Counted from the stretch's first letter, positions 1-7,710 are shown. The stretch: DNA of 64,000 nt from Siphonodentalium dalli (GCA_032622095.1 CP136061.1:868001-932000), one strand, 5' to 3'. The notes: generated by a model from the letters alone, not told the origin. Numbers and translations are program-made.

Positions 1-221
1 AGTGGGTGAATTTGGTGATGTTAACCCTCTATGCAGGATAGCTTCACTAAATTCACCCTCTAGGGACCTCATTCTACAATTGACAGACACACTATTTGCA
101 GACTTGAACACGAGCTATCTGTTACAAGTAATGTCATCTCAAACAATTTATGTATAGAATGTTCTGTAATATTGTGATCTGAAGTACTGAAATTTGTGGT
201 GTTATATTAAAGTGATGTGAA

Positions 222-287
222 ACACTCCGGTATGGTGATCAAATATAAAAGGAGAATAACCTTGTTCAAAGTAGTAATTTTTATACG
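222..287 (+). repeat. Dispersed repeat segment shared with 62705-62775
   Basis: The stretch GAAACACTCCGG, then GGTGATnAAATA, then GGAGAATAA and CTTG, recurs with scattered mismatches at 62705-62775 outside the array. In the unit it is followed by TATACGCC and the 161-bp subrepeats. Outside it continues into different sequence, so its right edge here is probably an insertion boundary. Confidence 0.6.
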
Positions 288-682
288 CCCTTTTGAAAAA
301 AAGGCCGTATTATAGTATTGGTCTGTCCGTCCGGGCGGGCGTCCGGGCGTCCGTTAACCTGTTGTCCGGATGATAACTTTAGTTAGAGTGAACCGATTTC
401 AATAAAATTTGGTATGTGGGTTTATTAACCGAAAAGTAAGTTCAAGTTCGAATTTGGGTTCCGCCCGCCAATTTTCACCGGAGTTATGCCCCTTATTTGA
501 CTTAGAAAATCCTAGAAATTTGTTGTCCGGATGATAACTTTAGTATAGTTTATCGGAATGAATCCAAATTTGGTATATTACTTTCTCCCACCAAAACACA
601 GGTCAAGTTCGAACTTGGGTTCTGTCCGACCATTTTTGGCAGAGTTATGCCCCTTTTTTATTATAAACTATGATTCCTGTGG
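282..682 (+). repeat. Interspersed repeat with two 161-bp subrepeats and GTCCGGGCG leader
   Basis: Starts TATACGCCC, then a CGTCCGGGCG-rich leader (about 331-354). Two direct subrepeats follow at 361-521 and 522-682, each beginning GTTGTCCGGATGATAAC and containing an 'AAGTTCGAA..TGGGTTC' block and a GAGTTATGCCCC block (481 and 642, spacing 161). The style resembles repeats I recall from bivalve genomes. No coding potential was seen. The G at 307 is A in copy 4. Confidence 0.7.
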
Positions 683-1095
683 TATTGTTGTGAATATTTA
701 TTGTTAATAAACTAATTTTGATCACTGAAGCAGCGTTCGATGTAATACTGATGTAACTAGATGATACTGGGGACCCTTGAATAGGACAGTGAATCTCTAA
801 GAATAATGTCTCCAATAATACTTGTGTTCACATACAAAATTAGGTTTCCTGAGTGAAGTAATATCCAGGAATTTTCTGTTTCTATGTTTTGTTTCTACAG
901 TTTCATTTCTATATTTTAAGATGTTTATATTATTTCTGTTGTATAAATTGTGTTTTTCATGTGATAATACAGGTCAGATGTACAAGTTCAATGTCTACTT
1001 ATTTCATTTGAATACTAACCACCTATGGACAAAGCTGATCAAAATATGTTTTAAGTCAGTCACTGTCTGTTTTCTTGAGGAAATCCCTGGCGTAA
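683..1095. other. AT-rich stretch with no recognised feature
   Basis: T-rich sequence with several chance open frames. One frame at 822-1106 starts only with TTG and has a composition driven by the base bias (Phe, Leu, Cys). Nothing here supports a gene. Confidence 0.6.
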
Positions 1096-1186
1096 CCCTT
1101 TCATGACTGGAGCTTCCTGAAAGTTTGTGAAAACCCTGTGCCAGTGCATTCTCTGATATATGCGAGTCTCCCATAGGATTATGCAT
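1096..1186 (+). mobile_element. Left-end fragment of a TTAA-type MITE
   Basis: Begins CCCTTTCATGACTGGAGCTT directly after a TAA, then 'GTGCCAGTGCATTCTCTGATATATGCGAG' type sequence, matching the left end of the element at 57867-58122. It stops after about 90 bp where a fragment of another MITE begins, so it is a truncated relic. Confidence 0.65.
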
Positions 1187-1297
1187 ATTAATCTTCTGCA
1201 AATAAGGGGATATAGAAACTGAGCAGAAGTAACTAAAAACAATGTTAAATTGAGACTAAAGATACTATCCCAGAAGACGAGGCAAATAAGATATTCT
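1187..1297 (-). mobile_element. Internal fragment of the TGTCTGACA MITE family, inverted
   Basis: On the minus strand this reads CTCGTCTTCTGGGA, TATCTTTAGTCTCAATTTAACATTG, TTAGTTACTTCTG, TTTCTATATCCCC, which matches the middle of the intact relatives at 7216-7641 and 10926-11281. Neither terminal inverted repeat is present. Confidence 0.65.
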
Positions 1298-1552
1298 GAA
1301 ATATGTAGACATTATCTGTGATCCATACAGTTTAGAGATGACTCAGATAAGGTATAGTGTGACCTGTATGATTGTTTACTTATGACATGCTTCATAAATT
1401 ATACATTTTATACTCTACTTCATACACTTTCTTTCTCTAACACTGCCTGATTATTTTATTTACAGTAAAAGAATTCAATTTACATTGTGTTTGACTTAGT
1501 TATTCCCTGACACCCAGTTCTGACATATATTGCCAAAAAATCACATGAGTTT

Positions 1553-1664
1553 CTATTTTATACGGAATTTATCAACCGAGTTGACAAAATTCGATTCGAG
1601 CCGAGGTTTACCGAGGCTCAAATAGAATTTAGTGGACGAGGTTGATAAATTACGCATAAAATAG
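1553..1664. repeat. 112-bp imperfect palindrome
   Basis: CTATTTTATACGGAATTTAT at the left pairs with ATAAATTACGCATAAAATAG at the right. Inner arms AATTCGATTCGAGCC and GGCTCAAATAGAATT also pair. The loop is GAGGTTTACCGAG. It would extrude as a cruciform or fold as a long hairpin. It may be a fold-back MITE, but no clear target-site duplication was seen. Confidence 0.75.
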
Positions 1665-1779
1665 GACGAGTATGAGATACCTTTTATCACATGATCAAAT
1701 AAACGCGAAGCAACGCGAACAATTCATCGAAAACAACAATCATAAACTACAGCGATCGCAAGTTATTTGAAGAACGCCG

Positions 1780-1787
1780 TGACGTCA
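1780..1787. promoter_or_regulatory. Perfect CRE-like octamer TGACGTCA
   Basis: A palindromic CREB/ATF consensus octamer in a locally CG-richer patch (about 1690-1800, with CGCGAAGC, GCGATCGC and CGCACGCGC). No transcript start is evident, so function is only a possibility. Such octamers also occur by chance. Confidence 0.25.
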
Positions 1788-2817
1788 TCGCACGCGCTGA
1801 TATTAAACGTGTCTATTACCGATAATTATGAAACTGCTTTTATGGCCAAATTATGTGATAAAACCAAATATGACGTACCAACAGAGAATACTTTATCTTG
1901 TTAGCATTCTCAATCAAGGAAAATTGCAGATCAGCTGAGCTGAGAGATTTAATGTGAATTATGATAAAATTAATCCAATTTAGGCCCAAATAAAAAATGT
2001 GTTTTGATTCTCGGGCATAGCTGCGTCTGGAAAAAAGACCCGCATTGAACCATTTGATTACGATTTTCAAATTTTACCAAAGCTGTCAAATGATAACATG
2101 AAAATAGGAAACTAGAAAACAGAAATTAGTTATGTTTCAAACATCGAATATGATAGACATACAATGGTGCATGTGTTGGTATTCAAAAACAGACACTAGG
2201 CAACGATAACTACCAGGTATATTGTCACAACAAGCTGCCCAAACCCCAAGTTTATTAAATCTAATGTGTTAAAATATTTCGGTATTTTATCAATTCGAAA
2301 AGGTAAACGGTAAACAATTTTGAGATTTACAATTTCGGGAACGCAAACCGGAAAGAAATATGGTGAGTATTGGTGATGTGTATGCTGGTTTAATATTTGA
2401 AGTTTTTATGGCTAGCATGTATTGAGGTACATAATACTTATACAGATACGGCAGAATAAATAATTCTAGACTTTCTATGAAGATCACTATATATATCTTT
2501 TCGTTTCGATTGTATTCACGTTCCGTATTTGAACCGGATATTTAGGTGACACTCGAGAGTTTCGAATGATCAGTAGGGGTAAATTTCTTAGAATAGAGTA
2601 CCAGTGTTTTCTGTCACCATGGGTGTGGTATGTTTATTGAGAGAAGGTTAGTTATGAAGTTGTGGATTTTTAGAGGATGTCTTTGAGTTTTGAAAAATAT
2701 TGTTCCAGGTGACCTTGACCCCACCAGTATGAAGTAGTAGCGATTTCTGCGAAACAGTGGCTCCAGACACCAGCGTGACCTTTTAGCACCTAAAATTGCA
2801 GCGTTCTGTTTAGATAC
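1788..2817. other. About 1 kb without a recognised feature
   Basis: AT-rich sequence lacking obvious inverted or tandem repeats. Short open frames at 1840-2070 and 2290-2487 on the minus strand have no recognisable motifs. Copy 1 alone has A at 2442. Confidence 0.5.
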
Positions 2818-2969
2818 TTAACCCTTTACCCAACAAACCGGCCAAAACCGGCCAAATAAAGCTTCAACAGCCTAAAATATCTTCGGTCTGTCTCAATAGA
2901 ACCATACAAATATGGATATCATTGTAACCGGCTCATTGACACATTGTGATAGTTACAGTTATGCCATGT

Positions 2970-3038
2970 GCCAATGCATTCCCTTATATATGCGAGTCGA
3001 CCATAGGTCGCCTCGCATATATAAGAGAATGCATTGGC
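2970..3038. repeat. 69-bp near-perfect palindrome, first copy
   Basis: GCCAATGCATTC and GAATGCATTGGC form the outer stem, TTATATATGCGAG and CTCGCATATATAA the next part, and GTCGACCATAGGTCG the tip. One stem mismatch (CCC for CTC at 2980-2982) distinguishes it from the copy at 3119. Confidence 0.9.
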
Positions 3039-3118
3039 CTAAAAAAATAATCTTTTTTAACACTTTTTACCATTTTTTCTTACATTCTTTAACAATTTTA
3101 TAATTTTTAATGTGTTAA

Positions 3119-3187
3119 GCCAATGCATTCTCTTATATATGCGAGGCGACCTATGGTCGACTCGCATATATAAGAGAATGCATTGGC
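3119..3187. repeat. 69-bp near-perfect palindrome, second copy
   Basis: On the minus strand it is identical over 69 bp to the palindrome at 58241-58309 outside the array. It differs from 2970-3038 at one base. The reading frames running through it are artefacts of the hairpin. Confidence 0.9.
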
Positions 3188-3217
3188 ACATGGCCGTTCT
3201 GTTGGTTAAAGGGTCAA

Positions 3218-3784
3218 AGACCGATTTCGGGGCTGAAAAATTTCCAGCAAGTCGTGTATGCTCTGATCGATGGAATAATCGTTTAAACGCCAAACGACCT
3301 AGAAACACCTATTTGGAAACACATGTCATACGTCAATCAACCGAGATGATGGCCAAAATGGTGCATGCAGTTAAAAACAAAATATTTCATGTATATTATA
3401 TAGTTTATTTAATTCAGGCTCAAATGGCCCATATGATAGAAATATCAATTATATGTAATACAGAATGTCTTTCCAATGTTTGAAAAGATAAGATTCTTTC
3501 TTATCAACATAGGAACAGAGCTCACAACATTCCTGGCGTACATCCCACTTGCGCTACATCTCCATTCATATGCCATAAACTTCCTACAGGCATTGTTATA
3601 ACATACAATTATGGGTGAAATTTTCCCACAAAGTACAGCTGCAAAGTACAACAATATAATGATGAAATATACGATGAAAAAGATGGCGTTTTACATCAAA
3701 TGAGCACTTGTAAAAAAATTCATGTGGATATTGGAACGGGAACAAATTATTCTATATTGCCTCATAATATCATCATCAAACGAA
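3218..3784. other. Stretch without a recognised repeat
   Basis: A plus-strand frame beginning with ATG at 3190 in the MITE arm stays open to 3483, about 97 codons. It has no recognised domain and starts inside a transposon end, so I do not call it a gene. The rest is AT-rich with no repeats seen. Confidence 0.45.
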
Positions 3785-4050
3785 CGCGATTTGATTGATT
3801 GATTTTATTTGGCACAGGGTACCAGGGATAACACAAGAAAGTCTAGCACGCGCCGTTAGGGAGAGTCGTTTCTTGAAGTATCCATCCAGGCACACTATCT
3901 GACTCAGACAGGCACACTCATCCAGTTTTGCGATTTTTTTCGATCCACCGGGATTCGAACTGACGGCGCGCACCTGGTCGTTCGTAGAGCAATTGTCTGT
4001 CACTGGTGCAGAAGGGTTATTTCACTTTACCGATTGCGCTAACGGAGCTC
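3785..4050 (-). mobile_element. tRNA-derived SINE
   Basis: On the minus strand the element begins GAGCTCCG. It then carries an A-box-like TTAGCGCAATCGG (complement of 4030-4042), a canonical B-box GTTCGAATCCC (complement of 3950-3960), a body of about 150 bp and a tail of AATC repeats near 3788-3800. Pol III A and B boxes with a short repetitive tail define tRNA-derived SINEs. The A-B distance, about 69 nt, is longer than in an ordinary tRNA, and acceptor-stem pairing is lost, so it is not a functional tRNA gene. A convincing target-site duplication was not found. Confidence 0.75.
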
Positions 4051-4427
4051 TCTATAATGATGTTGACGGCTAAATATGGGGAATTTACTTGTACGTATGT
4101 GTCAGTAATTATTAAATTGAGTACCGGTATATTACTGACCCCCCCCCCCGCATTAATAGTTACTTGTTATGTAAATTGTTTATCCTCATGCAACGTCACG
4201 TCAAATAAGTTGCATGTATACCTTGGTTAATAAACTGCTTTACTCGTATTTAAATGAGGGGAAAAATAGTTGGACTCAAGTTTATCTAAACTACAGTCCA
4301 TAGGTAAAACATAGGTTCGAACGGAAGCAATTGATTTTTAAATTGATTTCAGTTTTGTCATCATTCTGCTTTTCTAATAAATTGGTTATTGTAAACGTCA
4401 TCCAATTAGAAAATTATAAGTGGGTTA
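4051..4427. other. Spacer with poly-C run (4139-4149), otherwise unremarkable
   Basis: The 11-base C run at 4139-4149 is 10 bases in copies 3 and 4, which is the only length difference seen between units. It breaks a chance frame, 4006-4230, in those copies, arguing that the frame is not coding. Nothing else was recognised. Confidence 0.6.
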
Positions 4428-4545
4428 TAAGTGGCACTTTTTGATACATTGTGCGCTATAACTGGGCGAGGCACATTTTGTACATTGTGCGTTATAAGTG
4501 AGCGTGACACTTTTTGGTACAGTGTGCGTAATAAGTGGGCGTTTC
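4428..4545 (-). repeat. Inverted minisatellite cassettes upstream of candidate exon 1
   Basis: About three diverged cassettes (for example AAGTGGCACTTTTTGATACA, TTGTGCGCTATAACTGGGCG, GACACTTTTTGGTACAGTGTG). These are reverse complements of the cassette that makes up 4762-5876. The unique segment 4546-4761 is therefore bracketed by minisatellite in opposite orientations, a fold-back arrangement with strongly unequal arms. Confidence 0.85.
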
Positions 4546-4608
4546 CAAAGTCGGCAATGACAAAAAACAGTTTTCAGCGCCTTGCTTCGCTCGGACTGCG
4601 TAATGAAG

Positions 4609-5934
4609 ATGGCAAACATTGACTCTCAAAGTAACCCGACCAACGGAGAGATAGCGTGCGGATGGGTTCAGACTTTTGGAAAATTCCTCCGTAAATGGCT
4701 GTATTTGAGTGCGGCATCACTAAGCTATTTTTGGTATCGTATGTTGGCGGACGACAAAAAAGTGTACCAAAAAGTGCCACGCCCACTTTTAGCGCACACT
4801 GTACCAAAAGGTGTACCAAAAAGCGTACCAAAAAGTGCCACACCCACTTTTAGCGCATACTGTACCAACAAATGTGCCAAAAAGTGTAACAAAAAGTGCC
4901 ACGCCCACTTTCAGCGCACGCTGTACCAAAAATTGTACCAAAAAGTGTACCAAAAAGTGCCACGCCCACTTATAGCGCACACTGTACCAAAAAGTGTACC
5001 AAAAAGTGCCACGCCCACTTTCAGCGCACACTGTACCAAAAAGTGTATCAAAAAGTGCCACGCCCACTTTCCAGCGCACACTGTACCAAAAGGTGTACCA
5101 AAAAGCGTACCAAAAAGTGCCACACCCACTTTTAGCGCATACTGTACCAAAAAGTGTACAAAAAAGCGTACCAAAAAGTGCCACGTCCACTTTCAGCGCA
5201 CGCTTTTCCAAAATTGTACCAAAAAGTGTACCAAAAAGTGACACCCACTTTTAGCGCACACTGTACCAAAAAGTGTACCAAAAAGTGCCACGCCCACTTA
5301 TAGCGTACGCTGTACAAAAAATAGTAACAAAAAGTGCCACGCCCACTTTCAGCGCACACTGTACCAAAAGTGTACCAAAAAGTGCCACGCCCACTTTTAG
5401 CGTACACTGTACCAAAAGGTGTACCAAAAAGCGTACCAAAAAGTGCCACACCCACTTTTAGCGCATACTGTACCAAAAAGTGTACAAAAAAGCGTACCAA
5501 AAAGTACCACGCCCACTTTCAGCGCACGCTGTACCAAAAAGTGACACCCACTTTTAGCGCACACTGTACCAAAAAGTGTACCAAAAAGTGCCACGCCCAC
5601 TTATTGCGTACGCTGTACAAAAAATAGTACCAAAAAGTGCCACGCCCACTTTCAGCGCACACTGTACCAAAAGTGTACCAAAAAGTGCCACGCCCACTTT
5701 TAGCGTACACTGTACCAAAAGGTGTACCAAAAAGCGTACCAAAAAGTGCCACACCCACTTTTAGTGCATACTGTACCAAAAAGTGTACAAAAAAGCGTAC
5801 CAAAAGGTGCCACGCCCACTTTCAGCGCACGCTGTACCAAAAAATAGTACCAAAAAGTGCCACGCCCACTTTCTGTCTTTTTACAGGATGATTTTGATAA
5901 CATGAAGCTGGACGAGAAAATGCCATTGACGTAA
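4609..5934 (+). CDS. Candidate two-exon microprotein (66 aa), exons 4609-4761 and 5887-5934
   Basis: I do not recognise this protein. Exon 1 starts at an ATG with strong Kozak context (A at -3, G at +4) and encodes 51 residues. These run from a polar N-terminus (MANIDSQSNPTNGE) to a hydrophobic aromatic stretch at about residues 26-46 (FLRKWLYLSAASLSYFWYRM), then ADDKK. A GT at 4762 could be a donor, but its context (AAA|GTGTAC) is weak. CTTTCTGTCTTTTTACAG ending at 5886 is a good acceptor. Exon 2 continues in phase 0 with 15 acidic/basic residues (DDFDNMKLDEKMPLT) and a TAA, and AATAAA follows at 6136. The predicted product looks like a small single-pass or tail-inserted membrane protein. 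The intron would be almost entirely minisatellite. The exons are unchanged in all five copies as far as I could compare. The alternative is a gene fragment captured by a repeat, or chance. Without transcript evidence this remains tentative. Confidence 0.35.
4762..5876 (+). repeat. Composite minisatellite, 21 cassettes, with 303-bp higher-order repeat
   Basis: Each cassette is one to three 12-mers GTACCAAAAAGT/C followed by a 25-mer GCCACGCCCACTTTTAGCGC-ACACT. I count 21 of the 25-mers. Cassettes of 37, 49 or 61 bp combine into a 303-bp higher-order repeat, clear at 5273-5575 and 5576-5878, with a more diverged version upstream. Because the 12-mer preserves frame and the 25-mer shifts it by one, and stops are rare in the sequence, long frames appear on both strands in every phase. 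None is a credible gene. About fourteen cassettes contain CCACGCCC, a KLF/Sp-like box. Confidence 0.95.
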
Positions 5935-5986
5935 ACAGCTGTGCTGACATAATCGTATGATTATCAATGTAATCTGACATAATTGT

Positions 5987-6088
5987 TGACTCATTAGGTA
6001 GTGCAGACGCTCATCACCCATGACTCATTAGGTAGTGCAGACGCTCATCACCCATGACTCATTAGGTAGTGCAGACGCTCATCACCCA
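5987..6088 (+). repeat. 34-bp tandem repeat x3 with AP-1-like heptamers
   Basis: Three identical 34-bp units start at 5987, 6021 and 6055, each opening with TGACTCATTAGG. TGACTCA matches the AP-1/bZIP heptamer, so the array presents three such sites at fixed spacing. It lies between the candidate stop codon and the AATAAA, so it would be in the 3' untranslated region if the gene model is right. Confidence 0.95.
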
Positions 6089-6135
6089 TGACATATTTGC
6101 TCATAATTTTTTTGAACATATGATATTGTTGCCTG

Positions 6136-6141
6136 AATAAA
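6136..6141 (+). promoter_or_regulatory. AATAAA, possible polyadenylation signal
   Basis: First AATAAA after the candidate stop at 5934, about 200 bp downstream, in AT-rich surroundings. Such hexamers are frequent in AT-rich DNA, so this only supports the candidate gene weakly. Confidence 0.3.
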
Positions 6142-6192
6142 TAATATAATATAGTTATCATATTTATATTGTACAGAAATGACATTTGCAGA

Positions 6193-6378
6193 ATGTGTCT
6201 GACATTTGAAGAATGAGGTCCCCAAAGGGTGATTTTATTGACGCTATCCCGCATAGTTGGCTAGCATCACCAAATTCACCATCTGGCTACCTCATTCTAT
6301 ATCCCATAATTTGCAGAAGATAAATTGCATAATCGAGGTGACTAATGGGTGAACATCACCAACCTCAACTTGGGAACT
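6193..6378 (+). mobile_element. Truncated TGTCTGACA-family MITE
   Basis: Begins TGTGTCTGACATTTGAAGAATGAGG and contains the end hairpin formed by GGTCCCCAAAGGGTGATTTT and CCAAATTCACCATCTGG. It then jumps to 'TATATCCCATAATTTGCAGAAGATAAA' and 'GGTGAACATCACCAACCTCA' internal sequence. The far terminal hairpin is missing. Confidence 0.75.
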
Positions 6379-6380
6379 TC

Positions 6381-6546
6381 AATCATAATAGATACTCATG
6401 TCTCCCTCTAGGCTGGTTCCCCGCCTGGTATAATTATCTACTGATGTAATCTCCAGTCTATGTAATCATAATAGATACTCATGTCTCCCTCTAGGCTGGT
6501 TCCCCACCTGGTGTAATGATCTACTGATGTAATCTCCAGTCTATGT
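6381..6546 (+). repeat. 83-bp tandem duplication
   Basis: Units at 6381-6463 and 6464-6546 both start AATCATAATAGATACTCATG and end CTCCAGTCTATGT, with a few substitutions. A degenerate third start (AATAGATATACTCATGTC) follows. Confidence 0.9.
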
Positions 6547-6781
6547 AATAGATATACTCATGTCAGTCTCATGTGTAATCACCATTATAATCACTCACCA
6601 GTTAGAGCAGAATCTCATTTACTATCTTTGCTTTGGGGCGGCGACGATACAAAATTTTATATGATATGCATCGTGATATAAATGGGTCACAATGAGGTGA
6701 TGTGTATTGTGATGCATTGATGAAATGTTGCAGCCCTTTGTTCATGCTTTGTAGCGGCATATTAACACATTCCCACCATTC

Positions 6782-6998
6782 TACAGTAATGCTCTAAATA
6801 ATCGACTCCTCAACCACAGCAGAATTATGGGTAATTTTTCAGGATTTAGTCGGAAATATGGCTTGTTGCCATTCATCGGAAAGCTCTCAGTGAGAGCTTT
6901 CCAATGAATGGCAACAAGCCATATTTCCGACTAAATCCTGAAAAGTTACCTAAAATTCTGCTGTGGTTAAGGAGTTGATTATTTAGAGCATTACTGTA
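6782..6998. mobile_element. 217-bp fold-back MITE with TA/CAGT ends
   Basis: An almost perfect palindrome centred on 6890. The ends are TACAGTAATGCTC and its complement GAGCATTACTGTA, the tip AAAGCTCTCAGTGAGAGCTTT. Arms of about 108 bp pair nearly throughout. TA flanking CAGT ends is typical of Tc1/mariner-type elements, so it is probably a non-autonomous member. In copies 3 and 4 a C-to-A change at unit position 6919 (29268, 40442) breaks one stem pair. A transcript through it would form a long double-stranded RNA hairpin. Confidence 0.85.
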
Positions 6999-7215
6999 TA
7001 TCACATCCCCATTTTCTTATCAAACTACTATCGCAGAAACACTGCTATAGATTACGTGGTGATATTGTACATTCCGTAATATTGACATTGATCATATTCC
7101 AAGCCATGAATGTCAATCGACCATAATAACACATGTCTCTTTGTCTCAAACTTTTAAATGAATTGCCATGACTTTGTTTCATATACATCAAGGAAACTAT
7201 AGGGAACTATAGAAG

Positions 7216-7641
7216 CCTGGAAATACTGTGTCTGACATTTTCAGAATGAGGTCCCCAGACGGTGAGATTAGTGATGCTACCCCACAAAGGGAACTAGCAT
7301 CGCCAAATTCACCCTCTGGAGACCTCTTTCTGCTTAGACCTCATCTTCTGTGAAGTATCTACAGTCTCAAATTAACATTGTTTTAGTTACTTTTTCCCTT
7401 CTGTTCAGTTTCTATATCCCATAATTTGCAGAAGATAAAATGTTTAATCGATGTGACTAACGGTGAACATCACAAATGTCAGCTGGGGAACATCAGGTCT
7501 CCCATAGCAGTTGAGGCCTGAGCAGAATGAGGTTCCCTATGGATGAATTTGGTGACATTCACCATGTGTGTGTGGTAGCATCACTATATTCACAATCCTG
7601 GGACCTTATTCTGCAAATGACAGACAGAGTACTTCCAGACT
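7216..7641 (+). mobile_element. Intact TGTCTGACA-family MITE
   Basis: Terminal inverted repeats of about 40 bp. The left CCTGGAAATACTGTGTCTGA continues CATTTTCAGAATGAGGTCCC. The right end is the near complement, containing GGGACCTTATTCTGCAAATG and ACAGACAGAGTACTTCCAG. Each end also folds on itself (for example GGTGAGATTAGTGATGCTA with TAGCATCGCCAAATTCACC). The interior includes 'ACAGTCTCAAATTAACATTG'. No coding sequence, so non-autonomous, superfamily uncertain. Confidence 0.8.
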
Positions 7642-7650
7642 TGGAACTAT

Positions 7651-7710
7651 ATTGTGAACGGTGCAAGGATATAAGATATATGAGTGAAATGTGATTGCAC
7701 CATTCACAAT
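7651..7710. repeat. Short hairpin with 16-nt arms
   Basis: ATTGTGAACGGTGCAA at 7651-7666 pairs with TTGCACCATTCACAAT at 7695-7710, with one mismatch and a 28-nt AT-rich loop. It sits against the right end of the neighbouring MITE. Confidence 0.7.

Larger units (their letters stand above)
2822..3213. mobile_element. piggyBac-type MITE with two opposed 69-bp palindromes
   Basis: Terminal inverted repeats are CCCTTTACCCAACAAACCGG at the left and its near-complement CCGTTCTGTTGGTTAAAGGG at the right. They are flanked by TTAA (2818-2821) and TCAA (3214-3217), a TTAA target duplication with one change. TTAA targets and CCC-starting ends are characteristic of the piggyBac superfamily. The 392-bp interior holds two 69-bp palindromes in opposite orientation separated by AT-rich spacer, and no transposase. 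It is non-autonomous. Confidence 0.75.

Noticed and set aside
822-1106. 94-codon frame with hydrophobic residues
   Set aside because: It begins with TTG and reflects T-rich composition. No motif or splice context supports it.
2912-3308. Frames across the 69-bp palindromes, found on both strands with similar peptides
   Set aside because: The similarity arises because a palindrome reads nearly the same on both strands.
3190-3483. Plus-strand frame of about 97 codons
   Set aside because: Its ATG lies in the arm of a MITE and there is no recognised domain. One frame of this length is expected by chance in 64 kb of repeated sequence.
3945-4042. Functional tRNA gene
   Set aside because: A and B boxes are present but the acceptor stem does not pair and box spacing is too long. 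The AATC tail shows it is a SINE.
4006-4230. 74-codon frame present in copies 1, 2 and 5
   Set aside because: A one-base change in the poly-C run breaks it in copies 3 and 4, and it starts with a non-ATG codon inside the SINE.
4582-5627. Overlapping open frames of 60-219 codons on both strands through the minisatellite
   Set aside because: They exist because the cassettes contain almost no stop codons in any phase. The translations are Lys/Cys/Pro or Phe/Leu/Val repeats that switch between frames. The longest starts with TTG and runs straight from candidate exon 1 into the repeat.
5987-6088. CRISPR-like direct repeats (also considered at 10568-10699)
   Set aside because: The repeats are adjacent without variable spacers and the genome is eukaryotic. 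They are ordinary tandem duplications.
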